In this document: positions 6,355 through 8,957 of the stretch, piece by piece
How positions within the stretch are numbered: the stretch's first letter is position 1
Layout of the letters: every line of letters starts with the position of its first letter
Assembly (NCBI GenBank): GCA_025656435.1
Contig: JAHXHT010000079.1
Coordinates: 1 to 8,957, forward strand
From: Candidatus Thiodiazotropha sp. (ex Gloverina cf. vestifex)
Lineage (GTDB): Bacteria; Pseudomonadota; Gammaproteobacteria; Chromatiales; Chromatiaceae
Length of the DNA stretch: 8,957 bases
Reading direction: 5' to 3'
Notes under the pieces: model-generated
What the model was told of the DNA's origin: nothing
What the model saw: the letters and a program-made list of their open reading frames with translations, nothing else
The model's database searches: none
Position numbers and translations under genes: made by a program

Positions 6355-6826
6355 GGCACGCCTCCTCACTGACCCAGTGGACGGCGGCATCAATTAATTC
6401 AGCGAGTGTGGCCTGATCGGCGGCATGGTCGGGTGGGGCATAGGGGAGTTCCAGTAAAAGCTGTCCTTTATTACGCCATGGGAAGCCAGTCGAATCATTG
6501 CTTTGTAGCCAGTCGAGCCACATCTCTCCGGTCAGTGAAGCCGTCTGTTCACGTCCGCAGCGGGCGATGGCAATGCGCCTGAGTAGCTCGGAGAGTTCCC
6601 CGGCAACCTGTTTGGCAGGTTCCCGCTTTATGCGTCGCCGCAGCGTCAACAGGTGATTGCGGGCATCCTGTTGCCAGCGTCCCAAGGGATAGAGGCGCCG
6701 CCTTCTGATCAGCCACCAGACTAATAATACAATTAGGAGCAGACCCAACAGCACTAACCACCAACCGGGGGCGGGTGGCCACCAGGAGGCAGGATCGATG
6801 CCGCGTATGTCTCGTAGCTCATCCAT
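6347..6826 (-). CDS. DUF4381 small inner-membrane protein of the MoxR-VWA operon
   Basis: From ATG 6826 this gives 159 residues starting MDELRDIRGIDPASWWPPAPG, the signature N-terminus of DUF4381. One membrane span lies at about residues 21-41, followed by an RRRR stop-transfer cluster and a cytosolic helical region of about 115 residues rich in Arg and Leu. DUF4381 proteins occur almost always between DUF58 and BatA-type genes in proteobacteria; no activity is assigned. The start is 5 nt after the DUF58 stop. A TTG at 6835 would add three residues and overlap that stop, but it sits directly against the only purine-rich stretch, so ATG is preferred. It probably anchors or links the cytosolic DUF58/MoxR pair to BatA/BatB (inference). 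Confidence 0.88.
   Translation of the reverse strand: MDELRDIRGIDPASWWPPAPGWWLVLLGLLLIVLLVWWLIRRRRLYPLGRWQQDARNHLLTLRRRIKREPAKQVAGELSELLRRIAIARCGREQTASLTGEMWLDWLQSNDSTGFPWRNKGQLLLELPYAPPDHAADQATLAELIDAAVHWVSEEACHV
6361..6367 (-). promoter_or_regulatory. Ribosome binding site deciding the batA start
   Basis: GAGGAGG on the minus strand lies 6 nt before ATG 6354, inside the end of the DUF4381 gene. It argues against the longer TTG-initiated frame. Confidence 0.75.
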
Positions 6827-6831
6827 GCTGT

Positions 6832-7743
6832 TCAACGCCTGCCGAAGTGCCGGGCCAGTCCATGGGTCAGGGCCAGATGGATCTCTTCATTGGTGGCTAC
6901 CGGCATGAGGGGGATACCCAGACGGTTGGTCAGGCTGATGAGAAGCTGGCGGCGTTCCTGCCATGCCTCACGGTAGCGTTCTCTGGCCTGTCGGTTGCTG
7001 GTGTCGATCTCGATGGTTTTGCCATCGGGTCCGACAAAAGTCACACGTCCCATCTCCGGCAGAGTTTGATCGGCTGGATCGTCCACCGGCAGCAGTACCA
7101 GGGTATGGTGTTGGCAGAGACGTCCCAGTGTCTGTTCCAGTCCTAATATCTCTCGGTTCATGTCGGCAATGACGAAGATCAGTGCTCCCGTGGCGGTGCC
7201 GCGGTCGGCCTGCTGTAGCGCTTCAGAGAGGCAATCAACTGAGGGTTGTTGGGTATCGCCTTCCTGGGTCAGGGCGTGGAGCAGTCGCCACAGTGCCCTG
7301 CGGTCTTTAGTCGGACGGAAATATTGCATACCTTGTTCGGTATCACCGAACAGCATGCCGCCTACCCGGTCATGCAGCCGGGAAGCGGCCCATCCGAGCA
7401 GGGCAGCGGCTTTGGCCGCCTGTATCGATTTGAAAGTACCCCGGGTACCAAAGCTCATATGGGGGCCGCGGTCCACACAAAGCACCACACTGCGTTCGCG
7501 TTCTTCACTGAAGGTCTTCAGGTGGGGAACATTGGTGCGTGCGGTGACATTCCACTCCATGTTGCGGATGTCGTCACCCTCCCGGTACTCACGCACCTCC
7601 TCAAAATCGAGGCCGGTGCCACGGAATACGGAGGCATAGAGTCCGCTGAAACTGGAGTTGACCAGATGGTGCGAGGCGAGCCCAAGGGTATGGGCCTGGT
7701 GCCGCAGTTCCAGTAGGTCGTCGATATGGGGATAGAGGCTCAT
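6832..7743 (-). CDS. DUF58 (VWA-like) protein, MoxR operon partner
   Basis: This is a 303-residue soluble protein without signal peptide or membrane span. The DUF58 hallmark lies at about 41-70: RGTGLDFEEVREYREGDDIR, then the W and TAR of EWNVTARTNV. A VWA-like fold follows (about 84-245). Its first MIDAS motif is degenerate: D91-R-G-P-H replaces DxSxS, so metal binding as in BatA/BatB is doubtful. It starts at ATG 7743, 17 nt after the moxR stop, with an AGG-type site upstream. DUF58 proteins are co-encoded with MoxR ATPases very widely and are believed to be clients or adaptors; the exact role is unproven. Length is typical. Confidence 0.9.
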   Translation of the reverse strand: MSLYPHIDDLLELRHQAHTLGLASHHLVNSSFSGLYASVFRGTGLDFEEVREYREGDDIRNMEWNVTARTNVPHLKTFSEERERSVVLCVDRGPHMSFGTRGTFKSIQAAKAAALLGWAASRLHDRVGGMLFGDTEQGMQYFRPTKDRRALWRLLHALTQEGDTQQPSVDCLSEALQQADRGTATGALIFVIADMNREILGLEQTLGRLCQHHTLVLLPVDDPADQTLPEMGRVTFVGPDGKTIEIDTSNRQARERYREAWQERRQLLISLTNRLGIPLMPVATNEEIHLALTHGLARHFGRR

Positions 7744-7760
7744 GGCAGTTGCCTGGAGCG

Positions 7761-8717
7761 CTATGGAATCGCGACCATGTCCAGAAGGCGGGAGAGGAAG
7801 TCATCGGTCGTGATGCCCTCCGCCTCCGCCTCGAAGGTCAGCAGGATGCGATGCCGCAGAATGGCAGGCGCCACGGCTTGTATGTGGTGAGGTGCGACGA
7901 ACTCCTCGCCATCCATCCAGGCGCACGTACGCGAACATCGTGCCAGGGCAATACTGGCCCGTGGGGATGCGCCAAAGCGGCACCAGCGGGCCAGGTCCTT
8001 GTCATAGGCCTCAGGATTACGGCTGGCCTGCACCAGGTCTACGATATAGCTATTGAGCTTGGGATCCAGATAGAGATCTGCGACATCCTTGCGGATGGAG
8101 AACAGCTGTTTCTGCGACAGCGGTTTCTTTGGTGGTGAGGGCTTCTCTTTCTGCTGGGCGCTGTCCAGTTCCAATATCTGTAACTCTTCGCTGCGGTTCG
8201 GATAGTCCACATTGGCCTGCATGAGAAAGCGGTCAAGTTGGGCCTCCGGGAGGTGGTAGGTACCTTCCTGTTCCACAGGATTCTGGGTCGCCAACACCAT
8301 GAAAAATGCGGGTAACGGATAGGTGGTTTGGCCCACGGTGATCTGCTGCTCACCCATCGATTCCAACAGGGCCGACTGTACCTTGGCCGGTGCTCGATTG
8401 ACTTCGTCCGCCAGTAAGATGTTATGGAAAAGAGGGCCTGGACGAAATTCGAAATCCCCCTTTTCGTGACGATAGATATCCGTACCAATGAGATCTGACG
8501 GCAACAGATCGGGGGTGAACTGAATGCGGTGAAAGTCTCCCTCGATGGCCTCTGCCAGGGCCTTGACCGCGGTGGTTTTTGCCAATCCGGGCAGGCCCTC
8601 TATCAGAAGATGACCATCACTCAGCAGACAGATCAACATGCTGTCGATAAAGCTGGTCTGGCCAATGACCCGAGAGGCCAAATGCGCGCGCAGGGGATCG
8701 AGAACGGAAGGATTCAT
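7761..8717 (-). CDS. moxR: MoxR family AAA+ ATPase
   Basis: This is a 318-residue cytosolic ATPase with all AAA+ elements. Walker A is GLPGLAKT (41-48) and the FRPGPLF loop is at 91-97. Walker B is LLADEVNRAP (101-110) with Asp104-Glu105. Sensor 1 is ATQNP (143-147), the arginine finger is in LPEAQLDRF (Arg163), and sensor 2 is GASPRAS (Arg253). The helical lid fills 205-318. MoxR proteins use ATP hydrolysis to activate or assemble VWA-containing partners, here probably the DUF58, BatA and BatB products. It starts at ATG 8717, 7 nt after the stop of the preceding frame. It is the first recognised gene of the operon; its promoter is either inside that upstream frame or beyond the window. Confidence 0.95.
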   Translation of the reverse strand: MNPSVLDPLRAHLASRVIGQTSFIDSMLICLLSDGHLLIEGLPGLAKTTAVKALAEAIEGDFHRIQFTPDLLPSDLIGTDIYRHEKGDFEFRPGPLFHNILLADEVNRAPAKVQSALLESMGEQQITVGQTTYPLPAFFMVLATQNPVEQEGTYHLPEAQLDRFLMQANVDYPNRSEELQILELDSAQQKEKPSPPKKPLSQKQLFSIRKDVADLYLDPKLNSYIVDLVQASRNPEAYDKDLARWCRFGASPRASIALARCSRTCAWMDGEEFVAPHHIQAVAPAILRHRILLTFEAEAEGITTDDFLSRLLDMVAIP

Positions 8718-8724
8718 AACTGCT

Positions 8725-8957
8725 TCACTTCTTCAATGTGACTGATGTAGATGCGGCACTCAGGTGTTTTCCCGTAGGGAGAGCCCTGGCTTTATAGGGT
8801 GCGTTTGCCGCCAATAGCCGACTATCCTGTCGATAATTGAGGGTGAGTGCAAGCAGTAGAAGTAGACCGGCGCTGATCGCCATGGAAGGCTGAAAGCCGA
8901 GGCGATTAGTCCCCGATAGGCGTAGGCGCGGTTGTATGGCCGTAATTGTGACTGTTA
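8725..8957 (-). CDS. 3' end of an upstream protein with one membrane segment (partial)
   Basis: One minus-strand frame stays open from the right edge for 76 codons and stops at TGA 8725-8727, 7 nt before the moxR start, as expected for an operon neighbour. Of the other two frames, one is quickly closed and the other ends 50 nt earlier. The visible part reads TVTITAIQPRLRL at the edge, then the hydrophobic segment AISAGLLLLLALTLN (about visible residues 26-40), then a polar basic tail ending SVTLKK. An internal ATG at 8883 would give a 52-residue protein, but no ribosome binding site precedes it. I do not recognise the family. It may be a small single-span protein whose start is just outside the window, or the end of a larger one. 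Confidence 0.45.
   Translation of the reverse strand, partial: TVTITAIQPRLRLSGTNRLGFQPSMAISAGLLLLLALTLNYRQDSRLLAANAPYKARALPTGKHLSAASTSVTLKK

Noticed and set aside
8760..8860. Sigma-70 promoter for moxR around TATAAA (minus strand)
   Set aside because: A TATAAA-like hexamer is visible, but no -35 element lies at a suitable spacing.

Overview
The window is mainly one long minus-strand operon of the MoxR / VWA ('Bat', Bacteroides-aerotolerance-type) class. In transcription order (high to low coordinate) it reads: a partial small membrane-protein frame, moxR (AAA+ ATPase), a DUF58 protein, a DUF4381 membrane protein, batA, batB, batC (TPR) and batD. Gene order, a separate DUF4381 gene between DUF58 and batA, and a BatD with a large cytosolic tail resemble gammaproteobacterial versions. 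The operon is moderately GC-rich and the flanking DNA AT-rich. I infer a free-living or symbiotic gammaproteobacterium but cannot name a genus.

Layout. 1-437 (minus) is the 5' part of a secreted, cysteine-rich protein that runs off the left edge; it has a signal peptide, a cytochrome-like CX3CH motif and an acidic, MopE-like metal-binding segment. 438-1132 is an AT-rich gap with no convincing gene but several dyads in front of the secreted gene. 1133-8717 is the moxR-bat operon. 8725-8957 is the 3' end of a further minus-strand frame with one membrane segment.

How it works together. MoxR ATPases are thought to act as chaperones that mature or remodel partners carrying VWA domains. Here the likely partners are the DUF58 protein (cytosolic, degenerate MIDAS) and BatA and BatB (membrane-anchored, intact DxSxS MIDAS motifs). 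DUF4381, BatC (periplasmic TPR) and BatD (periplasmic beta-rich domain plus one membrane span) would complete an inner-membrane/periplasmic complex linked in other bacteria to envelope or oxidative stress tolerance. From moxR to batC the genes overlap or lie at most 17 nt apart. batD alone is separated, by 92 nt, and has its own strong ribosome binding site.

Most unusual points: BatC carries an acidic Glu/Gln/Ser-rich tract of about 275 residues containing an exact 11-residue (33-bp) tandem periodicity. The secreted gene at the left edge has a non-canonical CX3CH motif, a long inverted repeat inside its frame, and a leader full of dyads and alternative foldings. Three starts (batA, batB, DUF4381) are placed downstream of the longest possible frame on ribosome-binding-site or family grounds.
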